Below are positions 34,227 through 45,720 of a DNA stretch of 64,000 nt, in pieces; within the stretch, counting starts at the first letter, position 1, and the number at the start of each line of letters is the position of its first letter. The stretch covers positions 1 through 64,000 of the forward strand of contig NMRA01000671.1 of the NCBI GenBank assembly GCA_002633005.1, written 5' to 3'. A model generated the notes under the pieces. The model was given only the letters and a program-made list of their open reading frames with translations, had not been told where the DNA came from and ran no database searches. Position numbers and translations under genes: made by a program. The stretch is from Phoronis australis (lineage: Eukaryota; Phoronida; Phoronidae).

Positions 34227-35140
34227 GTAAGTTATTGATTTAAATTATATCTGTTATGATAATGAATAAGTGGCGTGCAAATGTGTTTTTAGAGTGCATG
34301 TACAACGTGAACAGAAAATTCACACATCAGTTCGTATTTTCGAACTTTAGTGCATCCAAAACGTTCTCCAGCGACGGACACTGACTTACAACAATGAACA
34401 CGTTCAACTGAAGGTGTCCGATTCCGTTTTACCTTTTGACGCTGTTCTAGCTGTTTGTAAATAGATGGACTTTTGCACTGGTTTTCAGATTTTGAAAGCA
34501 AAAACTGAAAATAACCTGAAATCTGAGATGAAATCCTGCTACCTGAAAGACCGGGAGACTGAAGAGTTGGCTTGTAATTAATAATTACTAACGCCAAGTT
34601 CTTGGACAAAAATCTGAAGAAAATGAAACAATACACACGACAAAAAGACCCCTAGTGTCATCTTTAAGATTACATCAAACCTGATTTAAAGACCTCTATT
34701 CAAACTTATGTACCTAAAAACAGGTCATAGCAACGGAGTAATAGTATGTATTTCCTAAAAGAAAAACATATTATTTTCAAACCTATTTTACGACATCATT
34801 CTTGTTACATGTACGTTACCATCACTTCGCAATTTACCTCAAAAACACTGTTAGGAAATAATATATTATATTTGTCTATCTTACGGAACTCAAAAACAAA
34901 GCTTTTAAAAGGTAAACCCTTTATTATAATTGACGAATAAATATCAAACCTGGAAAATTGCCGAGCCGTTTTCGAAAACGCGTGTTCCTAATTTTTGCCA
35001 AAAACTAGTTAAAGCGATAAACGTCATGTGTCAACAAACTCTGAATGTTTCCCATTAAACATTCGCTGAAAACCAAATTTTATTCACCTGTTCGAAACCC
35101 AAAAATCAATATACAAAAGCCAAAGATGTACACGTATACG
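34227..35140. other. Intron 6, left part: no gene seen
   Basis: No frame with a recognisable domain. AT-rich intron DNA leading into the (CA)n tract. Confidence 0.45.
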
Positions 35141-35143
35141 CAC

Positions 35144-35145
35144 AC

Positions 35146-35182
<37 letters not shown>

Positions 35183-35303
35183 NNNNNNNNNNNNNNNNNN
35201 NNNNNNNNNNNNNNNNNNNNNNNNNNNNNNNNNNNNNNNNNNNNNNNNNNNNNNNNNNNCACACACACACACACACACACACACACAAATACGCACACAC
35301 ACA
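35144..35303. repeat. (CA)n microsatellite with 77-base assembly gap
   Basis: CA dinucleotide repeats flank a run of 77 Ns (35183-35259). The true tract length is therefore unknown. Open frames across it are artefacts of the repeat. Confidence 0.95.
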
Positions 35304-35499
35304 TAAAACGCGCGTATTTCAGAATTAAAACCCGTGCGTGATCAAGAAAATGAAAATGCCACAGAGGACCATATCTAATGCTAAATGTTTCATATTCTAA
35401 TTTCTGAAACAGGTATTTTCCATTTGTATGTACTTTAACACATTCTTGAACGTTTTGATTGAGGGAGAAACATTTCTGAATCTTCGACAGTACATGTGA

Positions 35500-35690
35500 T
35501 ATTTCGTAAGAGAATCGGGTAAATTAGTTGTATCTGAGTTGTGTAATTTGCCAAGACGGATAAATAAATTGATTGTATCTGAGATGTGTGACAGAAGAGC
35601 AAAATAATTATATCTGAGTTGTGAAATTTTCTAACACAGACGGTTAAATTACTTGTATCTGAGTTGTGTAGTTTGCCCACGAAAACGTGT
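35500..35690 (+). repeat. ~45-bp minisatellite, four units
   Basis: The core TTGTATCTGAGTTGTGTAAT recurs with TATCTGAG at 35531, 35576, 35611 and 35656 (spacings 45, 35, 45). Third unit is 10 bp shorter. The minus-strand frame over it (35435-35680) is a by-product of the repeat. Confidence 0.75.
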
Positions 35691-35699
35691 CTAGGAGAG

Positions 35700-36920
35700 A
35701 GAATGAGTAAGTATTGTGCTTCAGCAAATAACCTAAGACTGATTTCAGACTAGAGATTATTTGTTGCAATACAATTCCAGTTAAATTTTCTGACACCAAT
35801 CTTATCATGAAATACTTTTACTGCCAAAATTCTATGAAGGAACCTAACCTCGAAGCACTCTAACGTCACAGTTAAAATTAAGGGAACTGGTATACACTTC
35901 TCTCCATCATCTGGGCGAATCAGTAATCTTGACCTGCGATTACAACTTTAGATCATGGAGTGTTTTTGTAAAGGAATTATATTAAGTGAGGATGTGGCGT
36001 ACTATACTTCAGTTCTCAAAACGTTTTTAAATTTTATTATTTTTGAAAAATTCGCACATCAGACAACAAAAATTAGTAAACGGTGCAGAGAAATCGTTCA
36101 AAATGATTCATACGACATACACTTTCTGAGTCGAGCAAATCGTAAATACATGTAGCACATGTTTCATACCACAAAAGTCTATTGTTTTGTTTATAGTTAT
36201 GTTAGTATTGTTCCAAAGTGTCTGATATTGAAAATCAACAATTTTAATAACCAACATGTGCCAAATTTGAGCAAAATAACAAAATACTTCAGACTAAAAT
36301 AAATCAATAACTTTTTAACACTTGCTGTAAAATGCACCTCCAAATTGTAACAAGTTGTATTCATGTCCGCTCCATGAGTATTGTTGCGATTGTGACTCTT
36401 TCCAAACAAAATCTCTGATCAAATTAAGTCTATTGAACAAGGACGGTTTGAGTGACTTGATGAATGATTCAGTATGCACCATTTTGCAACCTACTGAAAA
36501 GTTTTCGATCGGTGAAAACCTGGTTCAGGTCAATGTAACATGTACACGCTACTACCTTGTTAGCTATTTCAACATTCACTAGTCATGTTCATTAAATGTG
36601 CAGCGCGCAATTAACTTAATTATCACTAAACGTTTCAATATTTAAGATGGGGGTTTCATGTGCCTCGAGTAAATTACTGTGAGGTCAACAGTTCATCGCG
36701 ATACACTTCATACACTGGTTCGATAACATTAGAATGACCAAGGGGACTTTTTCTCAGCCTCGCCTCGATCACGTTGACCCTGGGATCACCTTCTGTCAAA
36801 TATTACATGATGTGCAGAATCGAATAGCTTTGAATGGCTTTCCTCGCAAACGGAAGTGACACGACTAGTTGTATCTCTGAACTGGCACCTTCTTTTCTCG
36901 ACGTACCCGGGTAGAGTTAA
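35700..36920. other. Intron 6, middle: no gene seen
   Basis: Frames at 35955-36155, 36197-36409 and 36355-36582 show no domain. AT-rich intron DNA. Confidence 0.45.
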
Positions 36921-36922
36921 TT

Positions 36923-37003
36923 AACGCTAGGAACTAAGCTAAGACCTCGTCAAAATCTCCCGTAGTCACGCGAGGTCTTGCTTTTTAGCTAGGTCCTAGC
37001 GTT
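36923..37003. mobile_element. Short palindromic MITE
   Basis: The 81-bp element begins AACGCTAGGAACTAAGCTAA and ends with TTAGCTAGGTCCTAGCGTT. The arms pair as a long imperfect stem (AACGCTAGGA / TCCTAGCGTT at the tips and GACCTCG / CGAGGTC near the loop). The right arm has an extra TTGCTTTT. The same arm is found at 17433-17465. No coding sequence is present. Confidence 0.65.
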
Positions 37004-38544
37004 GCCATCTTTGCAGTTACTGAAATCTACCCAGGACTTAAAACATATCTTCCTATGAAGACGTTATCAAAGTGGAATAATAAATCTTCAGTGGCTCTCT
37101 GCTTCATCGCCAAGGGAACCACGAAGCTTGCCAAATTTTGGTGTTGCTACAATTCTGATAGTCCCTGACCAGGTCTCCAGCTTTGTGGCCGAAGAAAGGC
37201 CCTAGCTTTGGGAGGTCAATTTTATCCTACTTGACCCTACGGGTGTCTTGCTTGATTTGGCGCTCTTGCGACCTTCTTGAGTGACAGACGAGTCCTGCCT
37301 ACATGTACTTCCACTCCGTAAGACATATCGTACCTTGCTTCCAAACTGACTATTCAAGACAGACCTGTGTGTTCGCTGTAGCAAGAACAAAGGCCAGTCT
37401 TTAGTAAGATGCACAACCACTGCTCAGGAGCCAAGAAGTATTTTAAGCCCTTCACAACCTTTTCGAGAGTTGAGTACCTGTTTAGGTTGGCAAACTCGTC
37501 GTCTCCGCCATCTCAGCTCTCGATTCCTGGAAATGATTGCGGAATCCCTTCTCAGTCATTTCGTTCCAATTCTACTGTATCTTCGTGAGAGCATCCTAAA
37601 TTATTGGCTGTGGAAAAAGCTGGTGTGAAACTGTAGGCCCTTATACATGTTATGTACCTGTTCACGAGGTCAAAGAGGAATTTCCCATTCACCCAGTACC
37701 GACCCTAACTCGCGAAGTGTTTCGAGCATTTTACAGGAAGTTGTTTCTATTATTGTGCTTTCCAAATTTTTGCTTGGTGGAGTTCTAGGTCGGCGTATCT
37801 TTTTCAAACTTTTCGTGCGTATAGGTATCTTCTGGAGCTGTCTAGTCTGTTTCTCGCTGCGTTTTTGAGTCCAACGGGATTGTATTATTGATTTGCTTTT
37901 TTACCGGAATTCCCAGCTCGGGGTCGTTTTGCCATCGTTGAAAACCATGGTTTGTTTGATTGACACGGAATTTACAATGTACACACAGCTTTTATCTTTC
38001 CATTTGCTCTAGGCATATTACATTATGGAACTCAGACTCAATGTGATGCCGTGTCATCCAACTTTCAACTTTGCAAGGCATTGTTATGAAAATTTTCTGC
38101 AGGGGTAAATACATCATGTGTATATCCAGATGATTAATTTTCTTATTTTTTAACTGCTTCTTCGAAACCGAGAGAAGTAATACATTAGAACATATATCAT
38201 ATTGTAACATGATATTTGTTACAATACCAGGTCGCTGCACAGTAAAAGGTTAATGCCTATTCTAATTTCTAATCTATCACTGGTGATTAGCTTCTATAAT
38301 AATTGTCCTAGAGTGGAACATAGTATAACGCAACATGCTGACTTCTTCAAAATTATATTTTCCTTAACGGATGCGTCTCCCACAAGAGAAAGCAGCTGAG
38401 CAGCAAATAAACAAAGATATGAAATTGTGTCATTCCTGCAACGTCTTGGAGTTGCATTATGGTTGTTCATTATTATCTCCTATTCATGCGACAGAAAAAT
38501 AAAAAGCTTCAGTACTTTTTGTAAATTTTTGGTCTCAATTGTAG
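37004..38544. other. End of intron 6: no gene seen
   Basis: Frames at 37202-37420 (minus), 37647-37868 and 37992-38240 (minus) show no recognised domain. The stretch 37140-37620 is less AT-rich than its surroundings and may be an old transposon fragment, but I could not identify one. Confidence 0.4.
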
Positions 38545-38633
38545 GTTACAACTTTGGACGAAGACTACACAACTACCAGAAATCGTATGTGTAAATCAGT
38601 TAACGACCCGCATATGACGACTTTCGACGGCCA
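38545..38633 (+). CDS. VWDE: VWDE-like exon 7: start of VWD domain
   Basis: 89 nt, phase 0 to phase 2, acceptor caattgtag, donor gtgagt. It encodes residues 457-486 and contains the VWD signature C-K-S-V-N-D-P-H-M-T-T-F-D-G (472-485). In VWD domains this DPH.TTFDG segment opens the fold and contributes to calcium binding. The final CA joins T of exon 8 to give His. Confidence 0.93.
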
Positions 38634-38745
38634 GTGAGTACATGTATATGCTTTGCTATTCAGCAGCCATAGAAAAGCAGCCGATGATCCCTGTCTGGCA
38701 GTCGTAGATGCACTTCAATGACGTATTAAAGTGATGTGGTAGAAC
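38634..38745. other. Start of intron 7
   Basis: Short AT-rich stretch between exon 7 and the TIR transposon. Confidence 0.5.
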
Positions 38746-39654
38746 AATTGACCTATCGCCAGGATTATGACGTGTGGCCCAATTGACCTATCAGAACGCA
38801 GCATTCTCGGCACTCCAGAATAATATCCCGTCATTTTGGCATGTCCTAAGCCGAAAAATGATGTTGAAAAGCGTAAACTATGGATCAAACTGTACGGCCA
38901 CACGAGCAGCTGAACTTAGCGATGTTGCTTGATAACTCGAAGGCTATAATAAACACAAATATATTAGTTCCAAGATACGCCCCTTTCAGCTTGTTGGCTA
39001 TGGTGCAGGGCTATCTCAGATTTTGACTTCTGAGTTTCCTACGTCTGGCCGCCTTTTTCTCGGCACCTGCTGGATCTCAGCACTCTAGCGGTAGTCCCCG
39101 GAAAGCGTTGTTTTCAAGGACATTTTTGACTATTTTATCTTATGTTTTTTTATTTATTTCTACCTAATGGACATTATTTTGTTTCGTATCAGAGGTACAT
39201 TTTTGTTATTCATAAACCGTAGGCTGGCGTTCAACTGAACTTCTCTCCCGATCAAAATTAAGAGATTCGATCGGCACAGGGAAGGGCACTGGATTACTGC
39301 CGGAACTCAAAGCCTTGGTCGAGCTGTTGTCACTAAAATTAAACTGTTGAATTACTTTTTGACGTGTACCTCTAGTATACACTATGTCTGTAGAGTTAGA
39401 GAGAGCTCACTTTGAAGTTGTTCAAACATGATATTTAGATTCATGAAGCTTTAAAAAAGAATTTGAATTATTTTTGTAAATACCGTATTTTTGCAACTAC
39501 CACACCAGACTTGTAATTTTTTGTAACCATACCACGACTTAGTGATCATGTTACCTTCAAATTTAAATGAAAGCTACCTTTATGGAATTAAACTACGCAA
39601 AATGGCAAGTTCATAAGCAGGTAGGCCTAATTTAAATGTCTTAATGGTGCAAAC

Positions 39655-39977
39655 GTAAATTCCATAAACGGATTTAGCCCCCCCCCCCTTGGCTGCCGCA
39701 AGCATAATGAAACAGCAAGAGCGTGAAGCATGAGGAAATGAGTTCAGTAACTGGGACCGGTAGCGGAAGAGGGGGGCTGAGACCCCGGCAGATCGCGGCG
39801 AAATTGTGTTCCTGTTTTTTTTGGTCCCCCTATAGATTTTCTGAACCGACGCCCAAAGGACTACATCCCTGGCCCCTGCAACTTTCGGGCCGCCTGTGCA
39901 CATACAATTGCACTTTGTCCAATTCCACAACGCAACATATGTTGGGCTCCCCTGTGGTATCCTAGATTCGCCACTGA
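39655..39977. mobile_element. Nested insertion in TIR transposon copy A
   Basis: This ~320-bp block is absent from copy B, where the two flanks are nearly contiguous (GGTGCAAACG next to a CCAGGCATTAATTTGAC-like word). It begins near ACGGATTTAGCCCC and ends near CTAGATTCGCCACTG. These ends resemble degenerate inverted termini of the GGCGAATCTAG / GGCGGATCCAG kind seen in hAT-like MITEs. It is more GC-rich than its host. The minus-strand frame 39580-39930 crosses it and is not a gene. Confidence 0.6.
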
Positions 39978-40433
39978 ACTCCAGACATTAATTTGACTTA
40001 GACACAGCCCTAAACCTACCGGAGCTAACTGTTTGCCTAGTTCGAGATGAGTGTGTACTTGAGCTATGAAATTGAATTTTTTTATCAAAATATTTCGTTA
40101 CAAGATTAGAAAAGCGTAAATAGTGCTATCGAGTCGACCTACTCAGAGACTATACTGCATGTGTTGTCTGTAATCTATGACCTACTTTTCATTTGGCGAA
40201 ATTAAGCAGACGACAGAATAAAAATATCGGTGAATCTTAACTGATTCTATTCGAAAGATCATGAAATCTATGGAATCGTACAGATAATTCGACTTTAAGG
40301 TACATACCCAGCTTTACATGAACATATCTTACATGTATCAGTGGCCTTGTCATTTCTTAGGTGAAGGTGGCCCCCAGGGCGAGGGGTTCTTCGGATTTTT
40401 GCTGGCGCCTCGAGCACTTATTTTTCATCGTCA

Positions 40434-40590
40434 CCTTTACAAAATCCCATATCATGAACGTACGATTCTCTGTTGAAAAGCATCGCCTCTTGTCTCTGTC
40501 GAAGCGTTTTTAAATAATGCAAAAACACTCATCGATTCCTCTAGGAACGTCGTTCAGCGACAATGTATTTGCCTTTGACATCTCGTTCGA
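40434..40590 (-). pseudogene. Short ORF inside TIR transposon, copy A (stop-containing)
   Basis: Minus-strand reading gives MSKANTLSLNDVP, GIDECFC, a stop, then RRCFSTEN and FMIWDFVKVTM. Copy B has the same reading without the internal stop (58439-58603). The similarity shows that both elements carry the same short coding-like segment, possibly a captured or element-encoded exon. Function unknown. Confidence 0.4.
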
Positions 40591-40645
40591 TTGGCGGGTA
40601 TCACGTGACTTTTCGCATAGGGACAGAGCTTGCGATAGGTCAATT

Positions 40646-41354
40646 TACGGGTCTGCCTGTTGACATTTTTCGCGCGGCTAGATGGGCGGGGCCGAGTTCC
40701 AAAACTGTCTCGCAGCGAGAAAATCTAGCCAAAATCTCGCGAGATCTTGCTAATCTAGGCTCGCGTTTTTATTGTACTACATCTGCAAAACGCTCGATAG
40801 CGAATCCAGATGGTTATACGTTTGATGGAAACACCAGACATCGTCTCTCTGCTGTTGCCAACGATCGGTGTAAGTTTTGAGCTCGACAAATGTCACGGTG
40901 CATCGATCTGATCATGGTCACGTTCCATAGGCAAAGTCTCTTACAAGAAAACTAAGTCCTCACCAGACCTCGAGAAATTGCTCGAGCGAAATATTGGTGT
41001 TTCACGGATATACTCGGGAGCATGCTGCCCTGTCCACTGAAGTGATTGGTTGGTGACACAAGACAGTGGAGTTACGGGTTTGTGTTCACTGTTTCGGTTC
41101 TATACGAAGACACGGTTTTCGTCGAACCTGAAAGCTACTGCCTTCAGTGTCTCCGGAACGCGATAAGAATATTGATTTACAACTTTAATAATTTACGCTA
41201 TGCTAAAAAATAAAATTGCAGTAAAACTGAGAACCTGTTTATTTCGAAAAGTACATGCACAAACGAGTCACTTTATATTCATTACTTATAGTCGCATGTG
41301 CATCTCGACCAATCAATCAACATGTTATACACATCACAGTTTTTTTTATTGCAG
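40646..41354. other. End of intron 7: no gene seen
   Basis: Bases 40690-40770 contain CTCGC/GCGAG-rich inverted words, for example ATCTCGCGAGAT near 40733, similar in style to the AACGCTAGG MITE but too diverged to assign. The rest is AT-rich intron. The acceptor before exon 8 is tttttttattgcag. Confidence 0.4.
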
Positions 41355-41418
41355 TCGTTATGATAGCCACATTCACGGAGAATTTGTTCTTTACAGAAAT
41401 AAAAAATATCCGTTTGAG
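41355..41418 (+). CDS. VWDE: VWDE-like exon 8: VWD domain
   Basis: 64 nt, phase 2 to phase 0, acceptor ttattgcag, donor gtgagt. It encodes residues 486-507, reading RYDSHIHGEFVLYRNKKYPF and E. The G-E-F-V-L-Y strand after TFDGHRYD is a standard VWD segment, and the F-E-V-H junction into exon 9 is typical of VWDE. This small exon is supported by phase on both sides. Confidence 0.92.
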
Positions 41419-43536
41419 GTGAGTAATTTTGGTTATGTCCGTATGAACTCTATTGAGCTCAATGGCACTTAACGTTCATACGCATGTCATTTTGGTGTAT
41501 CAAAGTACTATGAATGTGATTTGCTTGTTACCAAACGTAGTCCATTTAAAAATGCCAAATTCAGGAATAAGTAAACAGTCATCATACCGCCTCTACTGAG
41601 TATTGTTGAGCGATTCAGCCCATGGTCTTAGGGTGTCGTCCAATCTCACTTTAAGTACAGTATGCATCCTGTGTCCAAGTTGCGTCCAGTTTATATAACC
41701 ATGCTTGTATGTAGCACCTTTGCAACTGTTTAAACCATACGCACAGAGGTAAATGTAAATTTTCAAGGCGTTTATAAGGGGGGAAAGAAAAAGCAATAGT
41801 TGCAACCACTACTTTATATATTTTGCAATGAGGTCAACAGAGCAGTGTTTGTTGATAAAGAGAAAGGTATTCTAGAACAATTGCTTTTAACTCTCGATAG
41901 CTCCGAGCCTCGGATATCGATCCCCAACTATCTCTCTAACGTCAAGTATGGACAAATCAAGAAAGATCGATGGACTGGTGTCCGAAAATTACAACAGATG
42001 AAGGGTGGTGTGAAAATTGTCAAATGGCAGATGTACTTCTGTTAGTCCTGCTCATTTTGCCTAATATTCTTCGAACGTGTAATAAACCATTTAAACAAGA
42101 CACAGTCGTAACCAATTAGTAACGATTTGCTACGCCCATATTAGTAACCTGGCGGAGTCTCGAAAGAAACATTTTTTCAGTTGTCATGCATACAAACTGT
42201 ACTCAAAATTACCACAGTCGAAGTCGATTATTTGAAACAGGTGTACATGTAGATCTGGCTACGTCATGACTTCAATGATAAATTTGGGATTATAGTGGTA
42301 TTGATGGAAGTAGCAAATCAATTATCACGTCTGAAAAGTTGTACACGGCTTTTGTTTTAACAAAATGCCTCCAGTTTTGTGTTATTCTTGGTGTGTAATT
42401 ACTGACTGATTGTATCATTGATAATATAAACTCAAGATGGCCGGGGTTGCTTACATGATGTGCTGTATTTTTGAAATTTTGCGTTCAAAATGAAAAACAA
42501 ACTTTTTCAAATGTGAATTGAAATGCTTATTTGTCCTCTTATGAAATTATGAGAATGCTTCCTATACCTCTTAGAGATGGTGCATATCCAGTAAAGGTGT
42601 GACATCAAGTTTTGGGTGGAAGATTGACCAAATAGCACAGGCAGCAGCAGTAGTGGCGGCAGCAGCGCTGCCTAAAAGATCATACGATGTTTTTCTTTAT
42701 GCTTGGCAACCAATGATCGTTTGACAGTTTAAACGGAAGTGGAAACAGAGATCAAGGATATGATTTCATGACGGCGGCACTTTTGGCAGAGGGATCTGGG
42801 TTTTACACCCGTGCGCAAATATAAATCACAGTCACATAGGTTAAATGGATACTTTTATCCATGATTTTTTTTATTTACAAGACCTTGGGGAGTGATGTGT
42901 TTATACGCTGTACGTCAGGGTATATTTGCGTTAATACTAGGCGGTGGGCCAGAATTTGTAGGACCTCTAGAGAATGGTTTTTGTGTGTACTGTAGCGGGA
43001 CATTTTTATTTTGGTGTTTTTTAACTCATTTACAAGAGTGTTTTCAAAATCTTAGAAGTTCCCACATGATTGAAATTGCGTAATAACCACCACAGAGCTT
43101 AGACAACTTATATTTATAAAAACAACAGCTATCTTTTTTGTAAAACAAGAATTATGGTCCCATCAATGTCATTGTATTGAACAATAATACACTTTCATTA
43201 CATGGTTTACTATTGTAGACTAATTGTAAACAATGAAACTTAAAAAATGTAAAGTGACACCTAGTGCAGAAATGCAAACTAAGTCTGAATGTTACTAGGA
43301 GGTTGTTCTGGCATTGTCTGGGAACAAAAACAAACACAAAACACTTGAGACTGGGCAAAATTTGTGCCTCAACGACTGATTAATGGTGTATGATATAGCT
43401 TGTTTGCATAATACACCAGAGATATGTTATAGTACGAAAACAATATAGTTGAATGATCCCTGTGAATCTGCGCACAGACTGTATGAAAATAACAGATTAT
43501 TCTGACAGCGTTTATCAAGCAGTATGAGACAAATAC
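41419..43536. other. Intron 8, left part: no gene seen
   Basis: Frames at 41593-41805, 41800-42045, 42892-43083 and 43152-43358 show no domain. Bases 42640-42672 are a GCAGCAGCAG-type low-complexity stretch. Confidence 0.4.
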
Positions 43537-43998
43537 GTGACAATGATCAAAGTATGTAAATTCTATGACTTCATCGACAAAGAAAATTACTTTTTAATAC
43601 AAGATACACAAAATAACGGGGTTGGAGGTCTATTTAGGGTTGACTTGTCAAAGTACTATCCATTTTCCATTCCAGTATTGCTGATGGAACTACAGTTGTC
43701 CCAGCTGCACATTTCTGTACAGTTTGACCCAGCATTGCAACACAAATACAGTTTCCCGGCACAAACGTTCTTTTTGCACTTTCAGCCTTCATCATTTACT
43801 TCTGTCGATGGAGCTGCGGGCATTGCCATACATTTTAACTTAAATTCTCCACCGCCAATGAGCCAACTATGGTCACTTAAAGAGGATACAGCACTGCACA
43901 CTGGTGATTGTCCTGCATGCAATGAAGGGTCAAACACTGAGTCCTTGTTTGGAGGCGGGCAGGCTTCGGGAAAACTTTTGATTCCAAATATGTTATAA
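43537..43998 (+). other. Unexplained 153-codon open frame in intron 8
   Basis: This is a long frame for AT-rich intron DNA. It has no recognisable domain. Its C-terminal part contains a CPAC motif and a Gly-rich stretch. The opposite strand is open over 43782-44024 too. It overlaps the left end of a presumed decayed minus-strand transposon (see next entry), so coding on this strand is doubtful. Confidence 0.15.
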
Positions 43999-45720
43999 TG
44001 GGCTGTGTTAATTAGAGTCAGCAAGTGAATTATTGAACACTAGAATCAATTTAATTTCGTATCTCTCAGTTGGGCACAAACTAGGACAGCGCATTGCTCC
44101 AACAATTGTTTCTTAAGATTGCCTGTCCGTTCATGCACACCAGCTTTCTGAATAACAGCTTCAAAGTCTTGCTTCAGTTTTCAAAGGCAAATGACATCTC
44201 CATGTTTTAGAAGGTTTGATTCATTGGACTCCAAACAAAACTGTAGCTAAACATCTCTGAAAACTGCGGATTCGTCACTCTTCACAATCTTTGTCTTTCT
44301 ATTTTATAGCATGATGATCTGTGGTTCTAGCATATTCAGGGCTATGGACTGAGATGTTGCTTGTGATACAAGTCCAACTGAAAAAAAAATTGAACTGTTA
44401 ACACTAATTTAACATTAAACTATGAGTGAGTTGGCATGCAAATTTTTCAGACGGACTTATCAGGAACTGATCCACCACCAGCCTAACAAACTAATATGCC
44501 GTATGATCTGTCGCCTAAAAATGTTGATCGTTTAATAATTAGATTGGTTGATGCAACAGAAAATAAATCAGCAGATATAGCAGTGCAGTGATTGAAAAAG
44601 TCAATCGATTTACACTGAAGGTAATCAAAGTTTGACGACGGGGATGCTGGCCACTTAGGCACTTTAATTTAATTACCATTGCAGCTACCTAAGTCATTAT
44701 TGTTTACAAAAAACGAGAAGAGGCTCCCCCTATCCCAGGATTACGGCAGGGATGACGGCCACTTGGGCATGTTGATTGCAACCATCTACTCCATATAACC
44801 TTCTCAAAACTTTTTGACTAAAAGTGCTTAAAATCACACCTGCAGTATAACGCCATATGATTACATGTACCTCCTAGCGCAAGCAGTGTCGATGGGGCAG
44901 CTGAACAATGGAGTGTTCAAAAACATGATTTTAGGAGTATTTGCTTAAACTGGGGACAAATGATAACATTAGCGGTCTCCTCAGAGGCACCTCTCTACGC
45001 GGTACTTCTTAACATATAGCAACATGATTTATGGTTTAACCAGTGTGATGCATAATTTGCTGAAAACCATCCGGAATATGGAGTACCTGTGGTATAATCA
45101 CCGTCCCTATTGGGTCAGCGATATTGTCTAAGGCCTAAACAGCCAAGGGGCTGAACAAGTTATCAAAAACAACTGGTATTGATACTGAAACGCACTTGGA
45201 AAACACCAAGATGTACCTTATAAAAACACGTAACTGTTTTTCAAAGCTAAAAAGTAGTAACTTCTTTCTCTTTTTTGAAATGGGGACCATAATATACTTT
45301 TCCTGCTCACAAATGATGCACTCGTGTATCTTGTTCAGGTTAATTGGGTGTTTCAGCTTTGGAAGTCTAATTGATTTTCTTTGAACATTTGGGTAACATC
45401 TCTATCACTTTCAGCAGCTTCAGCGTTAGTACTACTGCTGATATCTTCAAACGATGCTATGCCTTTCTATGGCCTTTCAATTTTTGGGCTGACCCTTGGT
45501 TTTCTACAGCAGTAAACTGTATAGGCTATAGCAGGACATGCAGCTGTTTTCTGCACAAACGTTTGTGACACCTTTTCTTCTTTTTGATCTAGTGATCAAC
45601 AAAGTTCTACAGTCCATCAGCTTTCGTCAGGATGCTTCTCTAAGCTTCTTCAGGTTCCGGCATCACAATTTTGTGCTGTTTGATAAACTTTGAATCATAC
45701 AGGCATCACACTCCATAAGG
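43780..45720 (-). pseudogene. Possible decayed transposon ORF
   Basis: Minus-strand fragments look protein-like but sit in changing frames with many stops. From the right these are MECDACM, KFIKQHKIVMPEPEEA, an HECIICEQEKY zinc-knuckle-like piece, KHGDVICL, KLKQDFEAVIQKAGVHERTG and then NLKKQLLEQC. The CIIC..K style and the short conserved-looking runs resemble multi-copy uncharacterised invertebrate mobile ORFs. No catalytic motif is visible. Confidence 0.3.

Larger units (their letters stand above)
38746..40645 (+). mobile_element. TIR DNA transposon, copy A (1.90 kb)
   Basis: Terminal inverted repeats AATTGACCTATCGC (38746-38759) and GCGATAGGTCAATT (40632-40645) match over 14 of 14 bases. 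Between them the sequence is the reverse complement of 58375-60094, and similarity stops at the TIRs on both sides, so these are true element ends. A second copy of the TIR-like word lies inside the left end (CAATTGACCTATCAGAACGC at about 38790). A nested ~320-bp insertion lies at 39655-39977. A target-site duplication is not clear. No transposase was found, so it is non-autonomous and of unknown superfamily. Confidence 0.8.

Noticed and set aside
35045-35341. Open frames across the CA repeat and N gap
   Set aside because: Dinucleotide repeats are open in several frames, and the middle is unknown sequence.
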